Of a stretch of 64,000 nt of DNA, positions 8,296-17,094 are shown piece after piece. The first letter of the stretch is position 1. Every line of letters begins with the position of its first letter. The DNA is from Lachnospiraceae bacterium (lineage in GTDB: Bacteria > Bacillota > Clostridia > Lachnospirales > Lachnospiraceae). Below the pieces are notes generated by a model. That model saw nothing but the letters and a program-made list of their open reading frames with translations, was not told the origin of the DNA and made no database searches. The DNA lies in NCBI GenBank assembly GCA_014804675.1, contig JAAUZH010000013.1, forward strand, positions 252,733-316,732, in the 5' to 3' direction. Made by a program: the position numbers and the translations under genes.

Positions 8296-8694
8296 TTAAC
8301 CACCAAAATATTGTATCATTCGTTCTACAGAGACAGGATCTGCACCAAAAAGTCTCAAAATCATACCGGCAATCTGAAGACAGAAGCGATGAAAATATAT
8401 CAATGCAAAAATGAATGCAATTCCGAACAAGATTCCAGTGATGAGTCTTCGGATGTTACCGCTTTCATAAGAAGTCAGTCTCTGCAAAAAACCATCAAAA
8501 ACCAATGGAATCATCATTACCAGAACGATTCCAAATTGGGGACAGCCGCATAAAATCGCAATAGGGATACCTGCAATCATACCTATTAATTCGCCTGTGC
8601 ATCTTGCACAGATAGGGAACTGCTTCCCTCTGAAATAGAAAGAGCGATCCGGTCTGGCATGACAACCAAAAAAAATTTGCAGGAATTTTCCCAA
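8296..8694 (-). CDS. DUF2085-family membrane protein
   Basis: About 132 residues. The N-terminal half has the DUF2085 signature: FFGCHARPDRSF followed by FPICARCTGELIG, a conserved Cys/His set of unknown role. About three hydrophobic helices follow. Function is unknown. The family is common in Firmicutes and archaea, and the conserved cysteines suggest metal binding or redox work at the membrane. A GTG at 8727 would add 11 residues but has no ribosome site. The TTG at 8694 is preceded by GGCGGAG at good spacing, right at the end of the upstream gene, so I prefer it. It forms a two-gene unit with the small membrane protein upstream. Confidence 0.75.
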   Translation of the reverse strand: MGKFLQIFFGCHARPDRSFYFRGKQFPICARCTGELIGMIAGIPIAILCGCPQFGIVLVMMIPLVFDGFLQRLTSYESGNIRRLITGILFGIAFIFALIYFHRFCLQIAGMILRLFGADPVSVERMIQYFGG

Positions 8695-8695
8695 T

Positions 8696-8920
8696 TTAGA
8701 ATGCTCCGCCTGCAATTCCTGCTGCACCTATAATTACAAATACTACGATATAGTATACAACTGCAAGAACCACACTAACTAATGCACCTATTCCCGCTGC
8801 TTTTGCAGTTTTTGGCTTCTGATCCTTCCATACTAAAAATAATATCAGACCGACAATTGGAATACAGCATCCCAAAAGTCCCCATAAAAATCCGCCATTG
8901 TCATTTCCGTTATTTTCCAT
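8696..8920 (-). CDS. Small two-helix membrane protein
   Basis: About 74 residues: a polar N-terminus (MENNGNDNGG), a first helix (LLGCCIPIVGLILFLVW), a short basic turn (KDQKPKTAKAA) and a second glycine/alanine-rich helix to the end. The sequence fits small clostridial integral membrane proteins of unknown function. Two ATGs lie close together. The first (8926) is only one base from the GGAG site, and the second (8920) has 7-nt spacing, so I use the second. Its stop precedes the DUF2085 start by one base, implying translational coupling. Confidence 0.65.
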   Translation of the reverse strand: MENNGNDNGGFLWGLLGCCIPIVGLILFLVWKDQKPKTAKAAGIGALVSVVLAVVYYIVVFVIIGAAGIAGGAF

Positions 8921-8939
8921 ATTCATTCTCCTTACTGTT

Positions 8940-9247
8940 ATTTTTTAGTACTTATAAGCACATTATAGCGATAAATGTCGAAAGTGTCAATGTTTATATT
9001 TGATTTCCAATATTTCCAATATTTGAGTTCCAACATATAGGTATACCGTGTATATCGACACAAACATGCTCCAAGTTTTATGAATGCCATGAACAGGCAT
9101 TTAAGTGTTATGACCATATATTCTTACTATTCCTGTCAAACCAAGAAATGACAGACCGCCGCATATGGATTTAATCCATAGCGGCGACCTTACGCTTACT
9201 GATACAACTCTTTGTCATATGAAGGGAAAAATTCCCTAAAAATACAC
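8940..9247. other. Intergenic region with one hairpin
   Basis: No gene was found. A hairpin at 9157-9186 has a 13-bp stem with one bulged base, but no T-run follows on either strand. It may be a weak terminator or processing structure after the sulfite reductase gene. A direct repeat of CCAATATTT occurs near 9007-9026. Confidence 0.35.
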
Positions 9248-10807
9248 TTATTTATTGATATACCGCCCTGCAATCTCCCGAAGCTTCTCCGGATGTCTTT
9301 CATACCATCTTTCATAAACAGGCGTATCCGAAGCCGCAATGGTTTTTCCCAGCTCTACAAGAAATTCCGGTATATCTGCGGCAAGCATGGAACCTAAGCT
9401 TTCTCCAAACCGCTCCTCCTGCCTTGCCGCATTTCCTCCTACAAACAGATTAAATGCAGGCTGAGGCTTTTCATCCACCCGTTTTACAAAACCATGGAAT
9501 CCCATGCTTCCTACCTGATGAGTGCCGCAGGAGGATACACAACCCGAAATATGCAGCTTTGGCAGCACATGATCTGCAAATCCTTCTTTTCTCACTGCTT
9601 CCACAATTGCCTTTAAAAGTCCCTGGGAATCCTGCAGGCCGATTTGGCAGATAGAACTGCCGATACAGGCAACAGAAGCCTCCAGCCTGTTTCCGGCGCT
9701 GTCCTTTGTAATGTCCAGTATTGTTTCTGCCTCTTTCCCGTTCAGGTTCAGGATGTATACGCTTTCATCCGGGGAAAGAGCCAGCTCCACCTGATCCATA
9801 TCCTTTATGGCCTGATATAGTGCCTGTAACGTTTCCGGTGCAATGCAGCCGCCTATAGGATGATAATGAACAGCGCACAGTCCATCCTGCTTCTGTTTGA
9901 TAACACGTCCTGCCCTTCCTTCTGGTATCGTGTCTGCCTGCCCGGTTTTTGTAATGGTTCTTTCTTCTGCTTTTATATCCAGTTTTTCTCTTTCAAAAAC
10001 CTGCTTCAGCTTTTCTTCATATGCTTTTCTATATGGTTCAGGACCTCCCAGCGCTTCCTGCATATAGCGGGTTCTGGCTTTGTTTCGCTGCTGATAATTG
10101 CCATATTCCGTAAAGGTATCTACCATAGCCCTAATGTAATATAGAACTTTTTCCGGCTCTACTCCCTGGGCTACAAGAACGCCCATTTTATAATTGTTCC
10201 CAAGACCTCCTGCACTGTACACGTCAAAGGTATGATTTTTAGTGGCAACAAAACCCAGATCCCGGAAGGTTGCATGCACTATGTTATCCTTGGAATTAGA
10301 AAATGCCACCTTCAATTTCCTTGGCAGCTTTACCGTCTTAATAAGGGACAGCAGATAATCTGCAGCTTTTCTCGCAACGGGAAGCACATCGAATTCCTCT
10401 CCCTCTTCCACACCGGACAATGGCGAAACCATGACGTTTCTTGGGAAATCCCCGCCGCCTCCTCTTGTAATGATTCCAACCTGAAATGCTTTTTCCATAA
10501 TCTGACACACCGCTTCTTCCTCCAGATTATGGAGCTGTATAGTCTGACAGGTAGTAAAATGAATCTTATCAATTTCATATTTTTTTACCATATCTGCAAC
10601 AAATTTCAGTTGTTCCTGATTGATTCTGCCCCCTGCCAATCTCAGACGGAGCATACTTTTTTTCCCTCCTCTTTGGGCATAGCTGCCAAAGCCTCCGGAA
10701 ATTCCTTTATATTCTGCAGTAGTTACCTCTCCATTATAAAATCCTGCTGTTACCTTTTTGAATTGCTCCAAATCTTCTTTGAATTCCTGGCATAATTGTT
10801 CTTTCAT
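9248..10807 (-). CDS. Siroheme/4Fe-4S nitrite or sulfite reductase (single-chain)
   Basis: A 519-residue haemoprotein of the sulfite/nitrite reductase family, which performs six-electron reduction of sulfite to sulfide or nitrite to ammonia. Two repeats of the ferredoxin-like half and siroheme domain are present. The cluster and siroheme ligands appear as C-x5-C (ACIGSSICQIG) and C-x3-C (SGCVSSCGTHQ) around residues 395-450. Basic siroheme-carboxylate residues occur in the N-terminal half (RLRLAGGRIN and TTCQTIQLHN). No flavoprotein or ferredoxin partner gene is adjacent, so an independent ferredoxin is likely. It lies 47 bp downstream of the GTPase-nuclease gene and may share its transcript. 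Substrate choice cannot be settled from sequence. Confidence 0.88.
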   Translation of the reverse strand: MKEQLCQEFKEDLEQFKKVTAGFYNGEVTTAEYKGISGGFGSYAQRGGKKSMLRLRLAGGRINQEQLKFVADMVKKYEIDKIHFTTCQTIQLHNLEEEAVCQIMEKAFQVGIITRGGGGDFPRNVMVSPLSGVEEGEEFDVLPVARKAADYLLSLIKTVKLPRKLKVAFSNSKDNIVHATFRDLGFVATKNHTFDVYSAGGLGNNYKMGVLVAQGVEPEKVLYYIRAMVDTFTEYGNYQQRNKARTRYMQEALGGPEPYRKAYEEKLKQVFEREKLDIKAEERTITKTGQADTIPEGRAGRVIKQKQDGLCAVHYHPIGGCIAPETLQALYQAIKDMDQVELALSPDESVYILNLNGKEAETILDITKDSAGNRLEASVACIGSSICQIGLQDSQGLLKAIVEAVRKEGFADHVLPKLHISGCVSSCGTHQVGSMGFHGFVKRVDEKPQPAFNLFVGGNAARQEERFGESLGSMLAADIPEFLVELGKTIAASDTPVYERWYERHPEKLREIAGRYINK

Positions 10808-10854
10808 ATGATTTCTTTCCTTCCCGTCAATTCACTTTTTCTATCTTTTCCACT

Positions 10855-13488
10855 TTATTTACTATCCCGCTTTATGGCATCTATCTGTTTTGCGGTTTCT
10901 CCATTAATGGAATCCATAAAATAATGTTTCGTCTTCGGCTGATTTTCTTTATATTCCCTGCATATGCCTTCATTTGCCAGCCGGATTTCTTCTTTTAGCT
11001 CTCTTGCGGAAATCAGGCTGCATCCCTGCCCCCTTATGATAATCTGCTCAAGTCCGTCGGAGGTTGCCACAGTAACCCGGTATTTCCCTCCGTTTTCATG
11101 GGCAAATTTCTCTATATACTGGTCTGCAGTTTCCGCCTCTTTTGTATATACTACATGAATATTGTGATAATCCTCCATTTCCCTCTGATGCCCCGGTACC
11201 CGGTAAGCATCAAATACTGCAATCAGGTTACACTTTCGGATTCCCTGATAGTTGCACAGAATATCCAAAAGTCTTCCCCTGGCGCCATCAATACTTACTT
11301 TTGCAAGCTCTGCAAGCTCTTCCCATGCAAAAATAACGTTGTAACCGTCTATCAGCAGATATTCTTCTTTTGGCTCCTGTTTCTTTGCCGGACTGCTTTT
11401 TATGAGTACAGGCTCCCGGTTTCTTTCAGGCATACTCTTCTCTTTCTTATTGGCATGGTAGGTCCGGTTTAGAATCGCATCGATTTCTTCTGTTCCAATC
11501 CACTTTTCTTCCCCAGGCTTTTGCTCCGGACATTTTCTATTTTCCTCCTTTTCCGGCTCCTTTTCCACTTCCATCTGGCTTTCCACATGCCTGTAAGCTT
11601 TTACCTTATCCCATTTCACAGAAAAGCCGGCGCCATGGGCGCAGAATATGGAACCTGCAGGATTTTCCATATCCCTCTCCGAATCATACTTCATTGCTTC
11701 TATGACTTCTTCCTGATTATGGCATGGTTCATATCCCTTGAAAGCACAAGACAATCTTCCCTGCCCTCTTGTATAAGTATTGACTTCTTTCTGATAACCA
11801 TTCATAGAAGCTGCCGGAGCAAAACCGGTCAACACTGCCATATCCCCGTCAGATTGGAAAGGCGAAAAGCTTCCATGCATCCTTTCAATATCAGACATTG
11901 CCCTGCCAATGCTTTTTTCCGGCACCTCCAGCCGAAATTCATAATAAGGCTCTAACAATACCGACTTTGCTTCCTTCAGTCCCTGTCTTACCGCACGATA
12001 AGCAGCCTGTCTGAAATCCCCGCCTTCCGTATGCTTTTGATGGGCTCTGCCTCCCACCAGAGTTATTTTCATATCGGTAATGGGAGAGCCGGTAAGCACT
12101 CCCTTGTGCTCCTTTTCCTCCAGATGTGCCAAAACAAGCCTCTGCCAGTTCCTGTCAAGCAGCTCTTCACTGCACCGTGCGGCAAACTGCAGGCCGCTTC
12201 CGGGTTCTCCCGCTTCCAGCAAAAGATGGACTTCCGCATAGTGCCGAAGAGGTTCATAATGCCCTACTCCCTCTGCCCATTCCTCTATTGTCTCTTTATA
12301 AACAATATGCCCCTCTCCAAATTCCACTTCTACCCCAAACCGCTCTAAAATCAGGCTCTTTACTATTTCAATCTGCACTTCCCCCATAAACCGCACCTGA
12401 ATCTCTTTTGACTGTTGGTCCCAAAGGATATGAAGCTCCGGCTGTTCTTCCTGTAACTGTTCCAGTCTGGAAAGCATAACCGTTTTATCGCATTCCGGCG
12501 GCAGCTTTATCTGATAAGTAAGCACCGGCTCCAGTATAGGGCAAAAAACCGCCGCTTCTATTCCAAGCCCCATTCCCGGCCTTGTCCCGGAAAGGCCGGT
12601 TACCGCACAGACCGTTCCCGCCTCTGCCTCATCTGCCACTGTATATTTTTCTCCGGAATAAATACGAATCTGGGTTATCTTTTCCTGACTTTCTGCCGGC
12701 GCACTCCTTACTTTTAAGCTTCCTCCCGTAATCTTCATAAAGGTAAGTCTGTTTCCACGGTCATCTCTGGCAATCTTAAAAACTCTTGCACCAAATTCCT
12801 CCGGATAGGAGGGCATTTGAATATAGGCTTCCATATCAGCAAGCAGCTCCCCGACTCCTTCCAGCTTTAATGCCGAGCCAAAAAAGCAGGGAAAAAGCTT
12901 CCTTTTTAAAATCAGCCTTTTTATAGATTTCGTTTCCAGCTTTTTTGTTTCTAAGAACTGTTCCAAAGCCGCTTCATCGCACATGGCAATATTCTCATAA
13001 AAGGCCGGCTCCGTTTTTCTTCCAAAATCCACGCAATTTTCGTCCAGTTTTTCCTTTAATTGTTTCAAAAGCATTTCCCGATTGGTACCGTTTTGGTCCA
13101 TCTTATTGGCAAAAAGAAATACCGGAATACGGTATTTCTTTAAAAGCTGCCATAAAGTTCTGGTATGGGCCTGTACGCCATCCGCACCGTTAATGACCAG
13201 AATGGCATAATCAAGCACACTAAGAGTCCGCTCCATTTCCGCTGAAAAATCCACATGTCCCGGAGTGTCTAACAGCGTAATCTGCATATCCTTCAGGGAA
13301 AATACTGCCTGCTTGGAAAAAATCGTAATTCCCCTTTCCTTTTCCAAAGCATAGGTGTCCAGAAATGCATCCTTCTTATCCACCCTGCCCAGGCTGTGTA
13401 TGCTGCCGCTTTCATATAACAGGGCTTCCGATAAAGTTGTCTTTCCGGCATCTACATGAGCCAGAATTCCAATTGTCAATTGTTTCAT
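10855..13488 (-). CDS. TetM/EF-G-like translational GTPase fused to a YacP/Rae1-type NYN nuclease domain
   Basis: 877 residues. The first 640 or so follow the ribosome-protection-protein layout: G1 AHVDAGKTT, G2 RGIT, G3 DTPGH, G4 NKMD, then domains II-V ending in RGQGRLSCAFKGYEP. A charged linker (about 640-705) leads to an NYN domain (about 710-877). Four acidic motifs are visible there: LLIDGYN, AVFDAYR, ETADQY and ATSDG. These match the active site of YacP/Rae1, the ribosome-dependent mRNA endonuclease of Bacillus. Inference: the GTPase part docks at the ribosomal A site and delivers the nuclease. In TetM the domain IV tip carries a Pro-containing loop; here the aligned loop reads RAHQKHTEG, so tetracycline release is not assured. 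A promoter lies 60 bp upstream. Confidence 0.88.
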   Translation of the reverse strand: MKQLTIGILAHVDAGKTTLSEALLYESGSIHSLGRVDKKDAFLDTYALEKERGITIFSKQAVFSLKDMQITLLDTPGHVDFSAEMERTLSVLDYAILVINGADGVQAHTRTLWQLLKKYRIPVFLFANKMDQNGTNREMLLKQLKEKLDENCVDFGRKTEPAFYENIAMCDEAALEQFLETKKLETKSIKRLILKRKLFPCFFGSALKLEGVGELLADMEAYIQMPSYPEEFGARVFKIARDDRGNRLTFMKITGGSLKVRSAPAESQEKITQIRIYSGEKYTVADEAEAGTVCAVTGLSGTRPGMGLGIEAAVFCPILEPVLTYQIKLPPECDKTVMLSRLEQLQEEQPELHILWDQQSKEIQVRFMGEVQIEIVKSLILERFGVEVEFGEGHIVYKETIEEWAEGVGHYEPLRHYAEVHLLLEAGEPGSGLQFAARCSEELLDRNWQRLVLAHLEEKEHKGVLTGSPITDMKITLVGGRAHQKHTEGGDFRQAAYRAVRQGLKEAKSVLLEPYYEFRLEVPEKSIGRAMSDIERMHGSFSPFQSDGDMAVLTGFAPAASMNGYQKEVNTYTRGQGRLSCAFKGYEPCHNQEEVIEAMKYDSERDMENPAGSIFCAHGAGFSVKWDKVKAYRHVESQMEVEKEPEKEENRKCPEQKPGEEKWIGTEEIDAILNRTYHANKKEKSMPERNREPVLIKSSPAKKQEPKEEYLLIDGYNVIFAWEELAELAKVSIDGARGRLLDILCNYQGIRKCNLIAVFDAYRVPGHQREMEDYHNIHVVYTKEAETADQYIEKFAHENGGKYRVTVATSDGLEQIIIRGQGCSLISARELKEEIRLANEGICREYKENQPKTKHYFMDSINGETAKQIDAIKRDSK

Positions 13489-13547
13489 TTCAAATATCCC
13501 TTATTTTCTTCTTTTACCTTGTTCAGGTCCTTATTGCCATTGGATAG

Positions 13548-13576
13548 ATTTTACTATATGCGGGTGGTTTTTTCAA
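13548..13576 (-). promoter_or_regulatory. Sigma-A promoter of the GTPase-NYN gene
   Basis: Minus strand: -35 TTGAAA, a 17-bp spacer and -10 TAAAAT, with the start codon about 60 bp downstream. Confidence 0.75.
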
Positions 13577-13606
13577 GAGTGGGGGATATGGGGAATATGG
13601 GAGGTT

Positions 13607-13798
13607 GAAGATGGGGACGTAGGAGATGGCAGTTCATGGGAGCATGGAAAAGTCTTCTGGGCACGCTCTCGCTCTATGAAAACGCAGCGGTACTAATGCA
13701 CCAAAGTACGGTGCGTAAGGACCGGCGCTTTCATCAAGGCCCAAAAGACTTTTCCATGCTCCCATGAACTGCCATCTCCTACTGTTTATCGAAATGCC
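13607..13798 (+). repeat. Long-hairpin element, family 1, copy A
   Basis: Left arm 13619-13662 and right arm 13739-13782 (44 bp) are reverse complements except for one C/A pair. The core of 76 bp (13663-13738) is shared with the other copies and contains its own hairpin: the ATGAAA...TTTCAT stem and a GCACC-AAAGTAC-GGTGC tip. It sits between the GTPase-NYN promoter and family 2 copy G. The arm sequence is unique to this copy apart from the ends. Confidence 0.95.
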
Positions 13799-13980
13799 GA
13801 GGCTTGGAATTCAAGGATGTGCTGTTGCCTGATTGTCCGGAAAGAGGTTAGATATATTCTACATTTTATTCTGTTTTATCATATCTTATAAGGTATGATA
13901 TCTTTTATTATTTGAAATTACCCTTAAAAGCCCCATATTTTTTTGCAAACCAAAACTTATCACCCCAAAGAGTATCGGCT

Positions 13981-14245
13981 GAGACGAAACAGCGGCAGAG
14001 GGAGGCGGTATGGTTCTATGGGGTGGGGCATTGTTTTTGATGGCATTTTTCCTTAACAGGCTGCCCAATACCCAGGGTAAAATTGCCATGGACGGCAATT
14101 TTAGGCATATTGCGGCACGGACGCCGCTATATGCCGACCCGAACGGTACCAATACCCTCACCAGCCTGTTTAGGAAAAACACCATCAAAAACACCGCCCC
14201 GCCCCATAGAACCATACCGCCTCCCTCTGCCGCGTCCCCTTCTCC
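13981..14245 (+). repeat. Long-hairpin element, family 2, copy G
   Basis: Arms 13992-14063 and 14162-14233 (72 bp) are complementary with about six mismatches around a 98-bp core. The core is nearly identical to that of copy H (48992-49217) and contains the inner hairpin GGTAAAATTGCC...GGCAATTTT. The left edge reads GAGACGAAACAGC in both copies. The right arm overlaps the 3' end of the kinase gene ending at 14185. Confidence 0.92.
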
Positions 14246-15621
14246 TTCCCACTCTCCAAAGAAATCTCCCCGCCATGATTCTCTATAATATATTTACAAA
14301 TAGAAAGCCCCAGCCCGGAGCCAGGTACTTTTGTATTTCTTGATTTCTCTCCCCGATAAAATTTCTCAAACACAAAAGGAATATCCGCCCTGTCAATTCC
14401 CCTTCCGTTATCGGCAATCTTAACGAACAGGCAATTTTTTTCGTTTAAAAGCTCTACGGAAAACAAAATGCTTCCTCCCTGCTCTCTTCCATATTTTATG
14501 CTGTTATCGATCAGATTGGAAAATGCCTGGGAAAGTCTTCTTTCATCATAAGAAAGCACTAAATCAGGAGCTTGATTGACATAAGTAAACTGCATTTGAT
14601 GATTTTTAGCAAGCTGGCCAAACTCCAGCGCCAGACCATCGAAAAATTCTTTGGTATACTGCTCTTCCCGATGGATTGTCAGACGATTCAGCTCCGCCTG
14701 AAAATGTTCTGAAAGGTCTCCTATCATTTTCGTCACATATTCCGTCTTGGTTACGATAATGGAAGCAAATTTTTTTACCTTCTCCTTATCCCCTCCATCG
14801 ATTCCATCCCGGATTCCTTCCCCATATGCCTTAATAATAGAAATAGGAGTTTTAAAGTCATGGGAAATACAGGTCATAAGCTCCTTCTGGCTCCGCTTCA
14901 GTCCTTCCTCCCGTTCTGCCCTTGCCTTTAGCTCATCCCGCATCAGTTCAAAATGATAGGACAGCTTTTCAATATCATTGCCAAGAAGCCTTCCGCTTGC
15001 CGCCTTCAGCACCTGCACCTGATAATCCCCTTCCGTAATGGCTTTTGTGGAGCTTACCATCTCCTTTACCGGGTCTATGACTCTTTGCTTTGTATAAAAA
15101 AGAAAAAAAAGCAATAAAAGAAAGGCAGCTCCTATGCTGATGAAAACCGGAAGAAATACAGACATCTGCTCCTTTTGTTCCTTCTCTCTTCCCAAATAAG
15201 ATTTATCCAGCCAAAAAACAGCAAAACCACATACTCTTTCTTGTTCCTTTAAGGAAAAGGCAATTTTCAATGTCTGCTCCTCCTTTTGAAAAAAGCTTTG
15301 GTCCTGCTGTATTATCTCATTTATGTTAACTATATCGCCGGGAGAATATTCCTCTCTCATGCTAAAGAGCACTTTCCCTTCCAAATCCACTGCTACCGGA
15401 GTATATTCCTGGCCAATTCCCTTCCATTCCCCGGACTTCATTCCCCGTTCCAGTCTCTTTACCTCATCTGCTGTCAGCTCCCTTGCCCGGTTATAGTATA
15501 TTCCTTCCCTTCCCTGATACTCCTTTAGCCTTTTCATGCCGAAAAAAAGCCCGGCTGACAATATGAGCAAAACGAAAAAATACATAAAAGCCTGCATTTT
15601 CAATAACGATTGTTTTTTCAT
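14185..15621 (-). CDS. Membrane sensor histidine kinase with a repeat-derived C-terminus
   Basis: 478 residues: transmembrane helix 1 (about 12-30), an extracellular sensor of about 120 residues, transmembrane helix 2 (SIGAAFLLLLFFLFY), HAMP, HisKA with the phospho-His in SHDFKTP, and HATPase (N-box NLIDNSIKYG, G1 DNGRG, G2 GSGLGLS). A normal protein would finish with a GTxFxxxLP-like strand after SGKEKG. Here the last 15 residues (RQREAVWFYGAGRCF) are encoded inside hairpin element G. The final ATPase strand is therefore replaced, so kinase activity may be altered or lost. It is the last gene of the permease-ATPase-regulator-kinase operon, 6 bp after the regulator. Its sensor loop is unlike that of the loopless BceS kinases. 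Confidence 0.88.
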   Translation of the reverse strand: MKKQSLLKMQAFMYFFVLLILSAGLFFGMKRLKEYQGREGIYYNRARELTADEVKRLERGMKSGEWKGIGQEYTPVAVDLEGKVLFSMREEYSPGDIVNINEIIQQDQSFFQKEEQTLKIAFSLKEQERVCGFAVFWLDKSYLGREKEQKEQMSVFLPVFISIGAAFLLLLFFLFYTKQRVIDPVKEMVSSTKAITEGDYQVQVLKAASGRLLGNDIEKLSYHFELMRDELKARAEREEGLKRSQKELMTCISHDFKTPISIIKAYGEGIRDGIDGGDKEKVKKFASIIVTKTEYVTKMIGDLSEHFQAELNRLTIHREEQYTKEFFDGLALEFGQLAKNHQMQFTYVNQAPDLVLSYDERRLSQAFSNLIDNSIKYGREQGGSILFSVELLNEKNCLFVKIADNGRGIDRADIPFVFEKFYRGEKSRNTKVPGSGLGLSICKYIIENHGGEISLESGKEKGTRQREAVWFYGAGRCF

Positions 15622-15627
15622 AATCCT

Positions 15628-16299
15628 TTATTCCTCTGCAAAAAATTTATAACCTACACCCCAAACTGTTTTAATATAATCCATGGAATGTGCCCGGAGC
15701 TTTTCCCGTATTCGTTTTATGTAAACTGCAACGCTGCTAATATCTCCAAATTCATTCATGCCCCATATGCTTTCATAAAGCTGTTCCTTAGAAAACACCT
15801 GATTTTCATGTTTTTTTAGGAAATATAACATTTCAAATTCTTTCGTGGTCAGCTCAAGCACCTGCCCGTCCGCATAAGCGGTATAGCTTTCCCGCTTTAA
15901 TATAAGACGTTCCGTATCCGGTCCTTCCCCGCCTTTTGGGGCCCGCCTTAAATGAGCCTTTACTCTTGCCACCAGCTCTAAAGGGCTGAAAGGCTTTGTT
16001 ACATAATCATCTGCCCCGATTCCAAGGCAGATGACCTTATCCATTTCTCCGCTTTTTGCAGAAAGCATAATAATTGGAATCTCATGCTTCTCCCGAATCC
16101 GCCTGCAGACCTCCATTCCATCCATTCCAGGAAGCATGATGTCCAAAATCACCAAATCCGGCAGATACCGGGAAAGAAGGGCAAGCCCTTCCTTTCCATC
16201 CGGTGCCAGAATCGCTTCATATCCTTCTACCTTCAAATATTCTCCTAAAATTTCCGCCAGCTCTTTTTCATCTTCAATAATCAAAATCTTCTTTTCCAT
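15628..16299 (-). CDS. OmpR/PhoB-family response regulator
   Basis: 223 residues. The receiver domain has acidic pocket IEDE, phospho-Asp in LVILDIMLPG (D53 region), the SAK switch residues and KPF. It is joined to a winged-helix output domain with recognition segment VAVYIKRIREKLR and the closing WGVGYKF. It is the transcriptional arm for the downstream histidine kinase. Its start overlaps the end of the ABC ATPase gene by almost zero spacing, so the four genes form one unit. A pair of direct repeats over the operon promoter (19470-19502) is a candidate binding site and would mean autoregulation of the transporter operon. Confidence 0.93.
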   Translation of the reverse strand: MEKKILIIEDEKELAEILGEYLKVEGYEAILAPDGKEGLALLSRYLPDLVILDIMLPGMDGMEVCRRIREKHEIPIIMLSAKSGEMDKVICLGIGADDYVTKPFSPLELVARVKAHLRRAPKGGEGPDTERLILKRESYTAYADGQVLELTTKEFEMLYFLKKHENQVFSKEQLYESIWGMNEFGDISSVAVYIKRIREKLRAHSMDYIKTVWGVGYKFFAEE

Positions 16300-16300
16300 T

Positions 16301-17059
16301 TTACCAATTCCGTTCTTTTAAAAATTCATACAGCATTCTTTCTCTTGCCTCTTCTTCCTCTTGCCGAAAAGGTCCCTGTTCCAGCTCTCCGTCAATTCTT
16401 CCGTCTCTTAAGAAAATCACCCTGCTGCCCCGGACGGCTGCCTTTAAGTCATGGGTGACCATGACAATGCTCTGCCCATCCTCATGAAGCTTCGTAAAAG
16501 TATCTAAAACCCCTTTTCCAGCATTGGAATTCAGTGCTCCCGTAGGCTCATCCGCAAACAATACCTGCGGTTGATTCATCAGTGCCCTGCAGATAGCGGT
16601 TCTTTGCTTCTGTCCACCTGAAAGCTGATTTGGAAATTTATTCTTGTGAGCCGACAGTTCCATTTTTTCAATCAGCATCTCTGCCCTTTTTTTCTTCTCT
16701 TCTTTTTTTATTTTTGACTGATAAGAAGGGCTCAATACGTTTTCCAATAAAGTTAAATCAGGAATTAAGTTCATGTTTTGAAACACAAAGCCTATGAAAT
16801 CCTTCCTGATATCCGCCATGGCATTTTCCTTCAGTGCGGTAATCTCCTGTTCCTTTAAATATACCTTACCGCTTGTTACTTTGTCCATACCGCTTAGTAA
16901 ATATAATAAAGTGGATTTTCCAGAACCGGAGCTGCCCATGATTACGGTAAAATCCTCCTGATACAGCTTCATATCCAGATTTTTTATTACATTATTCACT
17001 TCTCCATCGCTTACGAAGCTTTTACATATTTTTTCCGTTTCTATAACGCATGTTTTCAT
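16301..17059 (-). CDS. ABC transporter ATP-binding protein (MacB/BceA-like)
   Basis: 252 residues with Walker A GSSGSGKST, Q-loop, signature LSGGQKQR, Walker B VLFADEPTGAL and the switch His in MVTHD. The EPTGALN context places it in the MacB/LolD/BceA group, which partners FtsX-type permeases. These systems handle antimicrobial peptides, lipoproteins or cell-wall signals by mechanotransmission rather than classical transport. It lies 35 bp after the permease gene and directly before its response regulator, so it probably defends against or senses an envelope-active compound. The substrate is unknown. Confidence 0.92.
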   Translation of the reverse strand: MKTCVIETEKICKSFVSDGEVNNVIKNLDMKLYQEDFTVIMGSSGSGKSTLLYLLSGMDKVTSGKVYLKEQEITALKENAMADIRKDFIGFVFQNMNLIPDLTLLENVLSPSYQSKIKKEEKKKRAEMLIEKMELSAHKNKFPNQLSGGQKQRTAICRALMNQPQVLFADEPTGALNSNAGKGVLDTFTKLHEDGQSIVMVTHDLKAAVRGSRVIFLRDGRIDGELEQGPFRQEEEEARERMLYEFLKERNW

Positions 17060-17094
17060 TTCTATTTCTCCTTATTTTCTCATGATTTTATTGT

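Noticed and set aside
9157-9186. Hairpin after the sulfite reductase gene as a normal terminator
   Set aside because: No T-run follows on either strand; kept only as a structure within the intergenic entry.
10855-13488. Annotation as a plain TetM tetracycline-resistance protein
   Set aside because: It is 240 residues longer with a nuclease domain, and the domain IV tip loop differs from TetM, so the resistance function is not supported.
13886-14343. Several overlapping ORFs on both strands across element G, some with the same peptide read from both sides
   Set aside because: The mirrored peptides result from the complementary arms of the hairpin. No ribosome sites, and the same pattern appears at element H.
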